DNA from: JAJZJT01 sp049964655
Lineage (GTDB): Bacteria; Actinomycetota; Acidimicrobiia; Acidimicrobiales; RAAP-2
Direction: 5' to 3'
Length of the DNA stretch: 31,165 nucleotides
NCBI GenBank assembly: GCA_049964655.1
Contig: JBMFXC010000025.1
Span: 1-31,165, forward strand
Part shown: piece after piece, positions 1 to 7,849 of the stretch
Position numbering within the stretch: position 1 is the first letter of the stretch
Layout of the letters: each line of letters begins with the position of its first letter
Notes under the pieces: model-generated
The model's input: the letters and a program-made list of their open reading frames with translations, nothing else
Told to the model about the DNA's origin: nothing
Databases searched by the model: none
Made by a program: the position numbers and the translations under genes

Positions 1-55
1 CCTGGGGTCGCCCCTGGGGTCGCCCCTGGGGTCGCCCCTGGGGTCGCCCCTGGGG
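1..55. repeat. 12-bp tandem repeat inside the fliK-like gene
   Basis: Four exact copies of a 12-bp unit (CCTGGGGTCGCC on the plus strand) fill bases 1-48, followed by a partial fifth copy. Read on the minus strand in the fliK frame, each unit encodes a GATP tetrapeptide. The array probably continues beyond the left edge. Because 12 is a multiple of three, copy-number change would lengthen or shorten the protein without breaking the frame. Confidence 0.9.
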
Positions 56-566
56 CCACGAGCTGGGCCTCGGAGGCACTGGTCACCTGGTGGCCACCAC
101 CGGCCACCGCGTGGCTCTGCGGGTGCTCCCCACGGTGGTGGCGGCCGGCCTGGCTCGACCGCCCAGCTGCCCGAGGTGGACCTGCCTGTCCGGTGGCGAC
201 ATCTGCTGTGCTCGCCGCGGTGGGGTGGCCGGCTCCTTGGCGGTTCGCTCGGGCGGCGCCGTCGGCGGTCGGTGCCCCTGCGTCACCGGACACCGGGGAA
301 GCGAGGACAGGCGCGGCGTCCTGGCCGGCGGCAGCCGCCGACGGTGCCGGTGCTGGCACCGGTTCCGAGGTCGCTGACGGTGTCAGTGCCGACGACCCGT
401 ACCCGCTGGCCGAAGCGGGCGCCAGGGGTGCCGCCGGGCCGCCGGTCGCCGCACCGAGCAGGTCGGGGAAGCTCGACCCACTCATGGGGGCATCGGTGAT
501 CGAGGAGCTCGACCCCGAGGGCACCGCCGGTGCGAGATCGGTAACGGTAGCGACGGACGCAGTCAC
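1..566 (-). CDS. fliK: FliK-like hook-length control protein, N-terminal part (runs off window)
   Basis: An open frame starts at a GTG (566-564) and runs without a stop to base 1, about 188 codons, so the C-terminal export-switch domain is not visible. The GTG overlaps the TGA of the upstream hydrolase gene as GTGA, the usual coupling in this operon. The visible protein is low-complexity, rich in Ala, Pro, Ser, Gly and Thr with no hydrophobic segment, as expected for the disordered N-terminal half of FliK, which measures hook length and is itself exported by the flagellar type III system. It ends at the window edge in a GATP repeat. Position after fliI-fliJ supports fliK; sequence alone does not prove it. 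It could be another secreted Pro/Ala-rich flagellar protein. Confidence 0.6.
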   Translation of the reverse strand, partial: MTASVATVTDLAPAVPSGSSSSITDAPMSGSSFPDLLGAATGGPAAPLAPASASGYGSSALTPSATSEPVPAPAPSAAAAGQDAAPVLASPVSGDAGAPTADGAARANRQGAGHPTAASTADVATGQAGPPRAAGRSSQAGRHHRGEHPQSHAVAGGGHQVTSASEAQLVAPGATPGATPGATPGATP

Positions 567-1687
567 GACGGGCTCCCTCCGAGCAGTCCCATGATGGTGG
601 AGACGTAGGTCTGGGTCTCCGGGTACGGAGGGATCCCTCCGTAGCTCTGGACGGCCCCGGCCCCGGCGTTGTAAGCAGCCAGAGCGAGGGGGACCGAGCC
701 GAACGCCTTCAGGTTCCCCGCCAAGATCTGCGCCGCACCGTCGACGGCCTGTGCCGGGTCGAACGGGTCGACGCCGAGGCCGCTCGCCGTCGACGGCATG
801 AGCTGCATGAGCCCCTGCGCCCCCGCCGAGCTCACCGCCGTGGGATCGTAGCCCGACTCGACCTTGGCCACCGCGGCCAGTAACTGGGGGGAGACCCCGT
901 AGGTGGCACCGGCCGACAAGAAGAGCGGCGCCAGCGTGGCAGGGACGCCGAGCGAGCCAAGCCCCGCGGCGGTCGCCGGCGACAACGCTCCGGTCACGGC
1001 AGGAACGGGGGTACCGCTCACCGGTACCCCGACCGGTCCGCTCGAGGAGACGATCTGACGGATGGCGCAAGGCGCCGTCCATACCGACTGGACCTGCACC
1101 GTCGTCCCCGTGTGCGGCGCGTCGATCATCTTGCCGTTGCCGATGTAGATGCCGACGTGGCCGGGCCCGCCGGGACCGGGCTCGAAGAACAGAAGATCGC
1201 CCGGACGGGCATCGGCCAAGCTGGCCACGGGGCTCCCGACGGTCGCCTGCTCTTGGCTGGTGCGGGGCAGGGAGATGCCCAGATCGGCGTAGACGTGCTG
1301 GACCAGTCCCGAGCAGTCGAAGCCGGTCGCCGGGCTGGTGCCTCCCCACTGGTAGGGCACGCCGATGTACTGGGCGGCATCGGCGACGACCTGGCTGCCG
1401 GTCACCGTCTGTCCGACAGCAGCCGTTCCGCCGACGCCCACCCCTCCAAGCGAGCCCGCCGTCGTCATCGCACCCGTTCCGAGCACGCCGGTGCCATCCG
1501 ACGCCACCGCGGGGGCCTGCCCGTCGAGCTGGGCGAAGGCGTCCTGGATCGCCGTGAGCATGCCGGCGAAGTTCCCCGACGCCGCGTCGGAGGCCAGCTG
1601 CGGGCCGAGCCCGGCGAAGGTCTGGGCGGCCGCGGCGACCTGCTGGACGCCAGCTGGCAGGACGGCGGTCGCGGAGACGTCCGTCAC
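563..1687 (-). CDS. NlpC/P60 endopeptidase fused to lytic transglycosylase (SLT), flagellar operon
   Basis: Protein of 374 residues that combines two peptidoglycan-cutting domains. Residues about 95-215 are NlpC/P60: FDCSGLVQ gives catalytic Cys125, GHVGIYIGNG gives His177, and DAPHTG gives His192. Residues about 255-370 are a Slt/GEWL-type lysozyme-like domain: VESGY with catalytic Glu277, GLMQLMPST (292-300) and AYNAG (339-343). Residues 1-90 are an Ala/Gly-rich leader with no Sec signal peptide, so export through the flagellar apparatus is likely. The GTG start (1687-1685) overlaps the fliJ stop as GTGA, and the stop overlaps the fliK-like start. The likely role is opening the cell wall for rod assembly, the task FlgJ performs in proteobacteria. 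That role is inferred from context; the domain calls are solid. Confidence 0.88.
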   Translation of the reverse strand: MTDVSATAVLPAGVQQVAAAAQTFAGLGPQLASDAASGNFAGMLTAIQDAFAQLDGQAPAVASDGTGVLGTGAMTTAGSLGGVGVGGTAAVGQTVTGSQVVADAAQYIGVPYQWGGTSPATGFDCSGLVQHVYADLGISLPRTSQEQATVGSPVASLADARPGDLLFFEPGPGGPGHVGIYIGNGKMIDAPHTGTTVQVQSVWTAPCAIRQIVSSSGPVGVPVSGTPVPAVTGALSPATAAGLGSLGVPATLAPLFLSAGATYGVSPQLLAAVAKVESGYDPTAVSSAGAQGLMQLMPSTASGLGVDPFDPAQAVDGAAQILAGNLKAFGSVPLALAAYNAGAGAVQSYGGIPPYPETQTYVSTIMGLLGGSPS

Positions 1688-2145
1688 GAGACGCGCTCCC
1701 GGCTGACGCCTCTCACCAGAGCCTCTGCCGTCCACCGGGCCGTCACCAGGTCGTCGACGGCCGACGCCTCCACCCGCGCCTCGTCGGCCAGGGCCTCCTC
1801 GAGGCGCCGCTGGGCCAGGCGCTCGAGTGCCTCGACCCGCTGGGCCGCCCGTGACCACGCGGTGAACGCACCTGAGACGTCGGTCGCGGCCCGTGCCACC
1901 TGCTGGTCGGCAGCAGCCACGCTGGAGGCGGCCAGGAAGGAGACCGCCTGCTCCCGCAGGAAGACGGCACGGGGAACCGGACCGGCGGACGCGGGCAGGG
2001 TCCGGTAGCGAAGTGCCGTGCGCTCGCGGTCCTCGCGGGCAGCGCGGAGCCGGAGGTTGGCCCGCAGCAGCTCGGCGCGAGCCTCGTCCTCCTGGGCCTT
2101 CCGGACGCGCAGCACGGTGGCCAGGCGGAAGCGGCGAGAGCTCAT
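1684..2145 (-). CDS. fliJ: Flagellar export protein FliJ
   Basis: Protein of 153 residues, almost entirely charged, Ala-rich alpha-helical coiled coil, starting MSSRRFRLATVLRVRKAQED, which fits the FliJ pattern (RF-LATVL-hR). FliJ is the central stalk of the FliH-FliI ATPase complex at the type III export gate and is typically about 145-150 residues. The ATG (2145-2143) overlaps the fliI stop as ATGA. Sequence conservation in FliJ is low, so the call rests on length, coiled-coil character, the N-terminal motif and its place directly after fliI. Confidence 0.85.
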   Translation of the reverse strand: MSSRRFRLATVLRVRKAQEDEARAELLRANLRLRAAREDRERTALRYRTLPASAGPVPRAVFLREQAVSFLAASSVAAADQQVARAATDVSGAFTAWSRAAQRVEALERLAQRRLEEALADEARVEASAVDDLVTARWTAEALVRGVSRERVS

Positions 2146-3554
2146 GCCACCTCCCCGAGCCGACCGGTGCCGTCGCGGCCGCCGCGGCCGTCGTTGCCGG
2201 CGAGCACGGCGGAGCTGCTGGCCGTCCCGTCGGTCGGACGCGTGCCGGTGGGGTCTCCGAGCAGGGCGGCCAGCAGGGACCACGAGCGGTCGGCCGGCTG
2301 GACGTCGCGGACGTCCTGACACAGGAACGCCTCGATGAAGTCGGTGAGCGCGACAGCCCTGTCAACGGTGGGATTGGTGCCCGCCACGTACGCGCCGATC
2401 TCGATCAGGTCTTTGGCATCGCGGGCCGCGGCCAGCAGTCGGCGCAGCTCGCGGGCGAGCGACCGCTGCTCGGGCGTGGTGATGGCGGGCTCGACCCTCG
2501 AGATCGACTCGAGCACCTCGATGCTCGGGAAGTGGCCGGCGGTGGCCAGCCGGCGCGACAGGACGATGTGCCCGTCGAGGATCGACCGCGCGGCATCCGC
2601 GATCGGCTCGTTCATGTCGTCGCCGTCGACCAGCACGGTGTACAAGCCAGTGATCGAGCCCCGGTCCGAGGCGCCCGCCCGCTCGAGCAACTTGGGCAGG
2701 AGCGAGAAGACCGACGGTGGGTACCCCCGAGTGACTGGCGGCTCGCCCGCCGACAGCCCGACCTCGCGCTGGGCCATGGCGAAGCGGGTGAGGCTGTCCA
2801 TCATGAGGACGACGTCGGTCCCGCGGTCGCGGAACCACTCGGCAATCCGGGTCGCGGTGAAAGCGGCGCGGATCCGGACCAGGGCGGGGGCATCGGAGGT
2901 GGCGACCACCACCACCGAACGGGCGAGGCCCTCGGGGCCGAGGTCGTTCTGGAGGAACTCGTTGACCTCGCGGCCACGCTCGCCGACCAGCGCGAGCACG
3001 GCGACCGGGGCGTCGGTCCCCCGGGTGATCATCGAGAGCAGGCTCGACTTGCCGACGCCGGAACCGGCGAAGATGCCGAGGCGCTGACCGCGACCGCAGG
3101 GAACCAGCGTGTCGACGGCCCGCACGCCCAGGCTGAGCTGTCGGTCGATCATCTCGCGCCGCAGCGGGTGGGGCGGCGTACCGTCGATCAGCACGTGCTC
3201 GGTTCCCGACAGCACCGGTCCGTCGTCGATCGGCCGTCCGAGCCCGTCGAGGACCCGCCCGAGCAGGCACTCCCCCACCTCCACGGTGAAGGGCCGCCCT
3301 GTCGCCTCGACGCGGTCGCCGTAGCGGACACCCTTCAGCTCGCCGAGTGGCATGCAGGCCAGGCCGTCTCCGTGGACGGCGACCACCTCGGCGTCGAGCA
3401 CGCTGCCGTCCCGCCACACCCGCACGGCGTCGCCGACCGCGGCGTCGATCCCCTCGACTTCGAGCCGGAGGCCAACCAGTCGGCTCACCCGGCCGGTGCG
3501 TCGGGGAAGCGTCGCCTGGCGTGCGGCAGCGAGCAGCTCGGTCGACCAGGTCAT
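2142..3554 (-). CDS. fliI: Flagellum-specific export ATPase FliI
   Basis: Protein of 470 residues, close to the normal family length, homologous to F1 beta/T3SS ATPases. The Walker A motif is GSGVGKSS (164-171) and the Walker B region is VVLMMDSLTRFA (248-259) with Asp253. The family signature around PPSVFSLLPKLLERAG follows. It energises substrate delivery and unfolding at the flagellar export gate and works with FliH and FliJ, which flank it. The last ~40 residues are a Gly/Ser/Thr-rich tail that looks like a lineage-specific extension. The ATG overlaps the fliH stop as ATGA (3554-3551), and its own stop overlaps fliJ in the same way. Confidence 0.97.
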   Translation of the reverse strand: MTWSTELLAAARQATLPRRTGRVSRLVGLRLEVEGIDAAVGDAVRVWRDGSVLDAEVVAVHGDGLACMPLGELKGVRYGDRVEATGRPFTVEVGECLLGRVLDGLGRPIDDGPVLSGTEHVLIDGTPPHPLRREMIDRQLSLGVRAVDTLVPCGRGQRLGIFAGSGVGKSSLLSMITRGTDAPVAVLALVGERGREVNEFLQNDLGPEGLARSVVVVATSDAPALVRIRAAFTATRIAEWFRDRGTDVVLMMDSLTRFAMAQREVGLSAGEPPVTRGYPPSVFSLLPKLLERAGASDRGSITGLYTVLVDGDDMNEPIADAARSILDGHIVLSRRLATAGHFPSIEVLESISRVEPAITTPEQRSLARELRRLLAAARDAKDLIEIGAYVAGTNPTVDRAVALTDFIEAFLCQDVRDVQPADRSWSLLAALLGDPTGTRPTDGTASSSAVLAGNDGRGGRDGTGRLGEVA

Positions 3555-4411
3555 GCCGACCTCGCCACGTCGTCAGGTCCAGCACCGACCCCGGCCAAGT
3601 CGCCCTCGACGCCCCGAGAAGCCTCTGCGCCGTCGGAAGCCTCTGCGGCATCGGTGACCTCTGCGCCGTCGAGCGCGTCCGTTTCTCCGGCGCCACGGGA
3701 TGCCAGCAGCGAGCGGACCCGGTCGAGCGCCGGCTCGATCTGGGCGTCGATCCGGCAGGGACCGGCGTCCACCACACACCCGCCTTGCTCGACGGTCGCG
3801 TCGGCGACCACGGTGACCGTGCAGTCGGGCACCAGCGGCGCCAGCACCTCGGCAGCGACCACCTCGTCGGGGTGGAGGCGCACCACGAGGGCCTCGCCGG
3901 GGGACGTCAGCGCCAGTGCGCGGCGGACCGTGGCCGACACCTCGTCCTTGGAGACGGACAGCTCGTGGTCGACGAGGGTCCGGGTGAGCTCGATGGCCAG
4001 CGCGGTGGCGTCCTGCTGCGCCACGGCGATGGCGTTGGCCCGGCCCGCCGCCATGGCGGCTGCCGCCTGGCGAAGTGCTTCGGCCCCACGACGTACGGCC
4101 TCGGCCTTCGCCGCCTCGGCCTCACGACGGGCTGCCTCCACACCGGCCTGGTACCCCTCGTCGAACGCCTGGCGCCGGACCTCCTCGAGCTGTTCGGCCG
4201 GTGACGGGCCGGGGTCCTTGGCGCGACGAGCGACCACCGGGTCCACGCCGAGCACCGCCGGGAGCGCCCCTTCGACGGCGGCACCCCTCAGGACCCGTCC
4301 CACCCGGCGGGAGGCGCGGGCACGGGCCACGGGCGAGGGCGCCCTCTCCGGTGACAGGTCCCGGCTCGGCAGCCGCTCAGACCGCTCAGACCGCTCAGAC
4401 AACAAGGTCAT
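3551..4411 (-). CDS. fliH: Flagellar assembly protein FliH
   Basis: Protein of 286 residues that binds and regulates FliI and tethers it to the C-ring. Residues about 65-135 are an Ala/Glu/Arg-rich helix (FDEGYQAGVEAARREAEA), the typical FliH stalk. The C-terminal domain follows with IELTRTLVDHELSVSKD and LHPDEV, then EQGGCVVDAGPCRIDAQIE, which matches the FliH/V-ATPase E-subunit fold. The last ~50 residues are an acidic Ala/Asp/Glu/Ser-rich tail with short imperfect repeats. The start ATG lies inside fliG (17-bp overlap), with GAGGAG a few bases before it. The first residues read SERSERSER because of a 9-bp tandem repeat. Confidence 0.9.
   Translation of the reverse strand: MTLLSERSERSERLPSRDLSPERAPSPVARARASRRVGRVLRGAAVEGALPAVLGVDPVVARRAKDPGPSPAEQLEEVRRQAFDEGYQAGVEAARREAEAAKAEAVRRGAEALRQAAAAMAAGRANAIAVAQQDATALAIELTRTLVDHELSVSKDEVSATVRRALALTSPGEALVVRLHPDEVVAAEVLAPLVPDCTVTVVADATVEQGGCVVDAGPCRIDAQIEPALDRVRSLLASRGAGETDALDGAEVTDAAEASDGAEASRGVEGDLAGVGAGPDDVARSA
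4373..4399. repeat. 9-bp tandem repeat (three copies) at the fliG/fliH junction
   Basis: Three perfect copies of CCGCTCAGA (plus strand) lie at 4373-4381, 4382-4390 and 4391-4399. On the minus strand they encode Ser-Glu-Arg three times at the N-terminus of FliH, and the fliG stop codon (4397-4395) falls in the first-read copy. Confidence 0.9.
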
Positions 4412-5405
4412 CGTCTCCTCGCATCAGCACGATCTCTCCCGCTTCCTCCATCTCGCGGACGATCTTCACCAGCTGCATCTGCGCCGCCTCGACCGCCGAC
4501 AGACGGGTGGGGCCGAGGATCTCGATCTCCTCGACCAGGTCTTGGGCGGCACGTTCGGACAGGTTGCGCAGGAACTTCTCCCGCACCGCCTCGTCCACCC
4601 CCTTCAAGGCGATGGCCAGGTCCTTCGGCACCACGTTGCGCAGCACCCGCTGGAGCGACCGGTCGTCGAGGGCGACCACGTCGTCGAAGACGAACAGCTG
4701 GTTGCGGACCTTTTCGGCCGTCTCGGGGTCGATGGCCTCGAGCTCGGAGAGGATCTGCTTCTCCGAGGCGCGATCGGCGTTGGACAGGATGGCCACCAGC
4801 GCGGGCACGCCCCCGCTCGACAGACGAGCCTGCGCCCCCGACTGCAGCGCCGTGGCGAACTTTCGCTCGAGCACGGCGGCGAGGTCGGTCACCACCTCGG
4901 GAGCGATCCTCCCCATGGTGGCGATCCGCTCGGCCACGTCCACCCGCATCCGGTCGTCCAAGTGGGCGAGCACCTCGGCGGCGTAGTCGGAAGGAAGGTG
5001 GACGAGCACCACCGCGGCGGTCTGCGGGTGCTCCTCGGCGAGGAAGGCCGCCACCTGGACGGCTTCGACCCGGTGGAGGAAGAGCAGCGGGCCTCCCTCG
5101 CCCGAGCTAACGAACTGGTCGATGATCTCGTCGGCCCGCGCGGCACCGAGCCGTTCCCGCAGGAGGCGCTTGGCCGCGTCCACACCGCCCTGGGAGACCG
5201 CCACCATGCCGGTCACGCCGTTGACGAACTCGCTGACCACCTGGGAAACGACGTCGGCGTCGAGCTGGGGAAGCTGGGCCATCTCGGTCATGAGCATCAC
5301 GACCTCGGTCTCGCTCATGGCCTTGAGCACTTGGGCAGCACGCTGGGTGCCCATCTGGGCCAGCACGGTGGCCGCCTTCTGCGGTCCGGTCAGGGTCTGC
5401 GCCAT
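4395..5405 (-). CDS. fliG: Flagellar motor switch protein FliG
   Basis: Protein of 336 residues, normal FliG length. The N-terminal domain (FliF-binding) begins at KAATVLAQMG. The middle domain carries the hallmark EEHPQT motif (124-129), which contacts FliM. The C-terminal torque domain contains the charged ridge (FDDVVALDDRSLQRVLRNV, about 244-262, and KDLAIALKG...VREKFLRNLSERA). It forms the rotor ring at the cytoplasmic face of the MS ring. It starts 9 bp after the fliF stop with an AGGGG Shine-Dalgarno and overlaps fliH by 17 bp. No key segment is missing. Confidence 0.97.
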   Translation of the reverse strand: MAQTLTGPQKAATVLAQMGTQRAAQVLKAMSETEVVMLMTEMAQLPQLDADVVSQVVSEFVNGVTGMVAVSQGGVDAAKRLLRERLGAARADEIIDQFVSSGEGGPLLFLHRVEAVQVAAFLAEEHPQTAAVVLVHLPSDYAAEVLAHLDDRMRVDVAERIATMGRIAPEVVTDLAAVLERKFATALQSGAQARLSSGGVPALVAILSNADRASEKQILSELEAIDPETAEKVRNQLFVFDDVVALDDRSLQRVLRNVVPKDLAIALKGVDEAVREKFLRNLSERAAQDLVEEIEILGPTRLSAVEAAQMQLVKIVREMEEAGEIVLMRGDDDLVV

Positions 5406-5414
5406 CGCCCGCCC

Positions 5415-7049
5415 CTAGGCCCGCCCGACCGAGGCAGGTGCCCCGCCGGTCGGGCGCTCCTTGGTCCACGCCCGTAGCAGAGCGGCGACCTCGTCGGGCT
5501 GGGAGTCGATGAAGTTGCTCACCGCGTCGTTGAGCTCGGGTGCCCGATGGGGCATGACACCCACCGCCGGCACCTGCGTGGTGGCGTCCAGGGCGGGCGA
5601 GGGCGGCTCGACCGGCTGTGCGAGCTGCTGGGGCAGGACCACCGGTGTGCGGCGAGGAACCCGGTTCTTCTTGGCGGAGCGCCACAGCAGGAACAGCACG
5701 GCCAGGATGGCCAGAGCGACGACTGCGGTGCGGACCATCGAGGAGAGCTTCGCCTTGGACTGTGCGGCCGCCGCGACCGCCGCGGCCTTGTTTGCCGCCT
5801 GCTGGGCGGCCGTCGAGAACGGCACTGCGCTCATGACCAAGGTGTCGCCTCTCGCCGTGTCGAGCCCGGCCGCCGCCGCCACGCCCTGCTGGAGCGTGGC
5901 GAGGCTCACGCCCTTGGGCATGCTCTTGGCGTTGACCAGGACGGCGATCGACTGGCGGGTCACCCCCCCCGGAGCGGTCTGGCTGGTCTGGGTGACCGTG
6001 CCGGCGGCGTACTGGGTCGACGACGACGAATTGGTGTAGTTCCCGGTGCCCGTACCGGTGCCCGCTGGAGCCGTGGTCGTGCCGAGGACGCCACCGCCGT
6101 TGGCCCCGGTGCCGGCCGCCCCGCCGGTGGCCGTCTGGGTGCTGGTCTGCGTCTGGGTGGGCACGGTGACCGGTGTGTTGTTGGCGCCGAGCTGGAAGCC
6201 ATTCGTCGTGGTCGACACCTTGTTGAAGTCGAGCTGGGCATTGACCTGGATGTCGGCGTTGTTCGGGCCGAGCACGCTCTGGAGGTAGGCGGCGATCTTG
6301 GCCTGCTGGGCGGTGTCGAAGGCGCTGGTGGCGTTGTTGTTGCTGCCCGCCGACGTGTCGACGCCCGGTCCGGCCAGCAGGTCGCCGTTGTTGTCGGCCA
6401 CCGTCACCTCGGAGGCGGACAGGTTGGGCACCGAGGAGGCGACCAGGTGGACGATCGCCTGCACCTCGCCCCCCGAGAGGGTCTGCCCCGGCGCCGTGTC
6501 GACCAGCACCGAGGCACCCGTCGGCGAGGTGTTGTTGAGGGCAAACGTGTTGTTGGCCGGCATGGCCAGGTTCACCTGCACGCCGGTGACGCCGTTGATG
6601 GCGCCGATGGTCTGCTGCAGCTCGCCCTGGAGAGCACGGAGGTAGTCGGCCTGCTGGGTCAGCTGGGAGGTGGTGATGCCTTCCTTGTCGAGGATGCCAA
6701 GCCCGACGTTGGCGCTCGAGGCCGGCAGGCCGGCCGAGGCCATGTTGATCCGCTCCTGGTCGACCTCGTTCTGGGGAACGAGGATGGTGGAGCCACCGTT
6801 CTCGAGCTGGTAGGGGACCTTGTCGCTGGCCAGCTTGGCCGTGATGGCCGCCGCGTCGGACGGCTGGAGGTTGGTGAACAGCGGCGAGTAGGTCGGTTTG
6901 CCCGACAGGCTCATGAACACCATCCCGCCCACCACGGCGGCGACGATGGCCACCACGGTGACCACCTTCTGGCCGGGGGTGAACCCGTCGGCGAACCGTC
7001 GGGCACTGCTCTTCCAGCGGTCGACGTCGGCAGCGGCGACCAGGGCCAT
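5415..7049 (-). CDS. fliF: Flagellar MS-ring protein FliF
   Basis: Protein of 544 residues with the FliF architecture. Transmembrane helix 1 lies at about 28-47, followed by a YscJ/FliF ring-building domain (YSPLFTNLQPSDAAAITAKL, then a long periplasmic-side region). Residues about 275-345 are a Gly/Thr/Ser/Asn-rich low-complexity loop. Transmembrane helix 2 is at about 438-456. The cytoplasmic tail ends in the FliG-binding helix (VSNFIDSQPDEVAALLRAW). It is the membrane base on which rod, export gate and C-ring assemble. The ATG overlaps the fliE stop by one base (TGATG), consistent with translational coupling. Its N-terminus is about as short as in other Gram-positive FliF proteins. Confidence 0.96.
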   Translation of the reverse strand: MALVAAADVDRWKSSARRFADGFTPGQKVVTVVAIVAAVVGGMVFMSLSGKPTYSPLFTNLQPSDAAAITAKLASDKVPYQLENGGSTILVPQNEVDQERINMASAGLPASSANVGLGILDKEGITTSQLTQQADYLRALQGELQQTIGAINGVTGVQVNLAMPANNTFALNNTSPTGASVLVDTAPGQTLSGGEVQAIVHLVASSVPNLSASEVTVADNNGDLLAGPGVDTSAGSNNNATSAFDTAQQAKIAAYLQSVLGPNNADIQVNAQLDFNKVSTTTNGFQLGANNTPVTVPTQTQTSTQTATGGAAGTGANGGGVLGTTTAPAGTGTGTGNYTNSSSSTQYAAGTVTQTSQTAPGGVTRQSIAVLVNAKSMPKGVSLATLQQGVAAAAGLDTARGDTLVMSAVPFSTAAQQAANKAAAVAAAAQSKAKLSSMVRTAVVALAILAVLFLLWRSAKKNRVPRRTPVVLPQQLAQPVEPPSPALDATTQVPAVGVMPHRAPELNDAVSNFIDSQPDEVAALLRAWTKERPTGGAPASVGRA

Positions 7050-7381
7050 CAGAACTGCATCCCCATGATCTGGTTGAAGGCGGCGAGCGCTTTCGTCACC
7101 ACGGCCTGGGTCACCTGCGTGTCGAGCGACGCCTGGCTGGCGGCGATCATGGCGTCAGAGATGTTCCCCTGGCCGGCAGCGGCCTGGGCGGCCTGGCTGG
7201 ACGCCGTGTTCTGCACCTGCTGGAGCTGGTTGACGGCGTTCAGGATGGCGTTGGAGAACCCGGCCGACCCCGAGGCGGCACCCGACCCACCGGCTGCGCC
7301 CGACGCCCCCGCCGCGGTCGACGTCGCGGACGGGGGAGCAGGCGGGGTGGGGGGCGTGGGCGGGATGGGGAGGATGGCCAC
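7049..7381 (-). CDS. fliE: Flagellar hook-basal body complex protein FliE
   Basis: Protein of 110 residues, the usual FliE size. The first ~40 residues are a Pro-rich then Gly/Ala/Ser-rich leader. The rest is the conserved helical part: FSNAILNAVNQLQQVQN near the start and the FliE C-terminal pattern SQASLDTQVTQAVVTKALAAFNQIMGMQ split around residue 90. FliE joins the MS ring to the proximal rod and is exported early. The start is GTG (7381-7379), 4 bp after the flgC stop; the next gene, fliF, overlaps by one base. The leader is more Pro-rich than usual. Confidence 0.93.
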   Translation of the reverse strand: MAILPIPPTPPTPPAPPSATSTAAGASGAAGGSGAASGSAGFSNAILNAVNQLQQVQNTASSQAAQAAAGQGNISDAMIAASQASLDTQVTQAVVTKALAAFNQIMGMQF

Positions 7382-7385
7382 GGTG

Positions 7386-7849
7386 TCAGGACCCCAGCGT
7401 GAGCGCCGACTGGTAGGCGGCCTTGGCCTGGTTCACCACGGCCACGTTTGCCTGGTAGCTGGTCTGGGCCATCACCAGGTCGACGAGCTGCTGGCCGAGG
7501 CCGAAAGCGATCAGGTCGCCTTCCTCAGCGAGCNNNNNNNNNNCACGGTCTTCTCGCTCACGATCCCGATGACCTGGCCCTGGGCGTTGGCCAGCGGGTT
7601 GCCGGGCTGGTAAGCGAGCTCGCCGGTCGTGGCGCCCGAGAGGACCTGGGAGACGACCACCCCCTGGCCGGCGCCGTTGGGTTGCGTGGACGGCACCGGC
7701 TGGGCCACCACGTACTGGGTCCCGTACGCTCCCTGGTTGGGTGAGACGGCGTCGTTGGCGTTGGCGATGTTGCCGCCGATGGCGTCGATCCACGTCTGGG
7801 CGGCGTCGATCCCCGAGCGGGCGATGGGCATGGCCCCGAACAAGCTCAC
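7386..7849 (-). CDS. flgC: Proximal rod protein FlgC, interrupted by an assembly gap
   Basis: The N-terminal part from the ATG at 7849 reads MSLFGAMPIARSGIDAAQTW followed by GGNIANAND, a typical FlgC rod-protein start. The C-terminal part, in another frame, reads LGQQLVDLVMAQTSYQANVA...AAYQSALTLG, the conserved FlgC end. Ten N at 7534-7543 sit between the two. The 464-bp span is not a multiple of three, so the true gap must differ from 10 bases by one modulo three, or the flanks are wrong. Near the gap, about 20 residues (VSEKTV on one side, LAEEGDLIAFG on the other) stand where FlgC normally has a short link of the type xPNVD. The gene is probably intact in the genome. The start overlaps the flgB stop as ATGA. 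Confidence 0.9.
7534..7543. other. Assembly gap of 10 N within flgC
   Basis: A run of ten undetermined bases. A round number suggests a scaffolding placeholder of unknown true length. The two sides of flgC are in different frames if the length is taken literally. Confidence 0.95.

Noticed and set aside
1..55. Possible CRISPR array at the left edge
   Set aside because: The repeats are directly adjacent 12-mers without spacers and lie in frame inside a coding region.
1893..5477. Very long open frame (1194 codons) on the plus strand opposite fliI, fliH and fliG
   Set aside because: It is antisense to four clearly conserved flagellar genes, has a low-complexity Arg/Gly/Ala/Pro composition and no family resemblance. 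Long antisense frames are common at this GC content.
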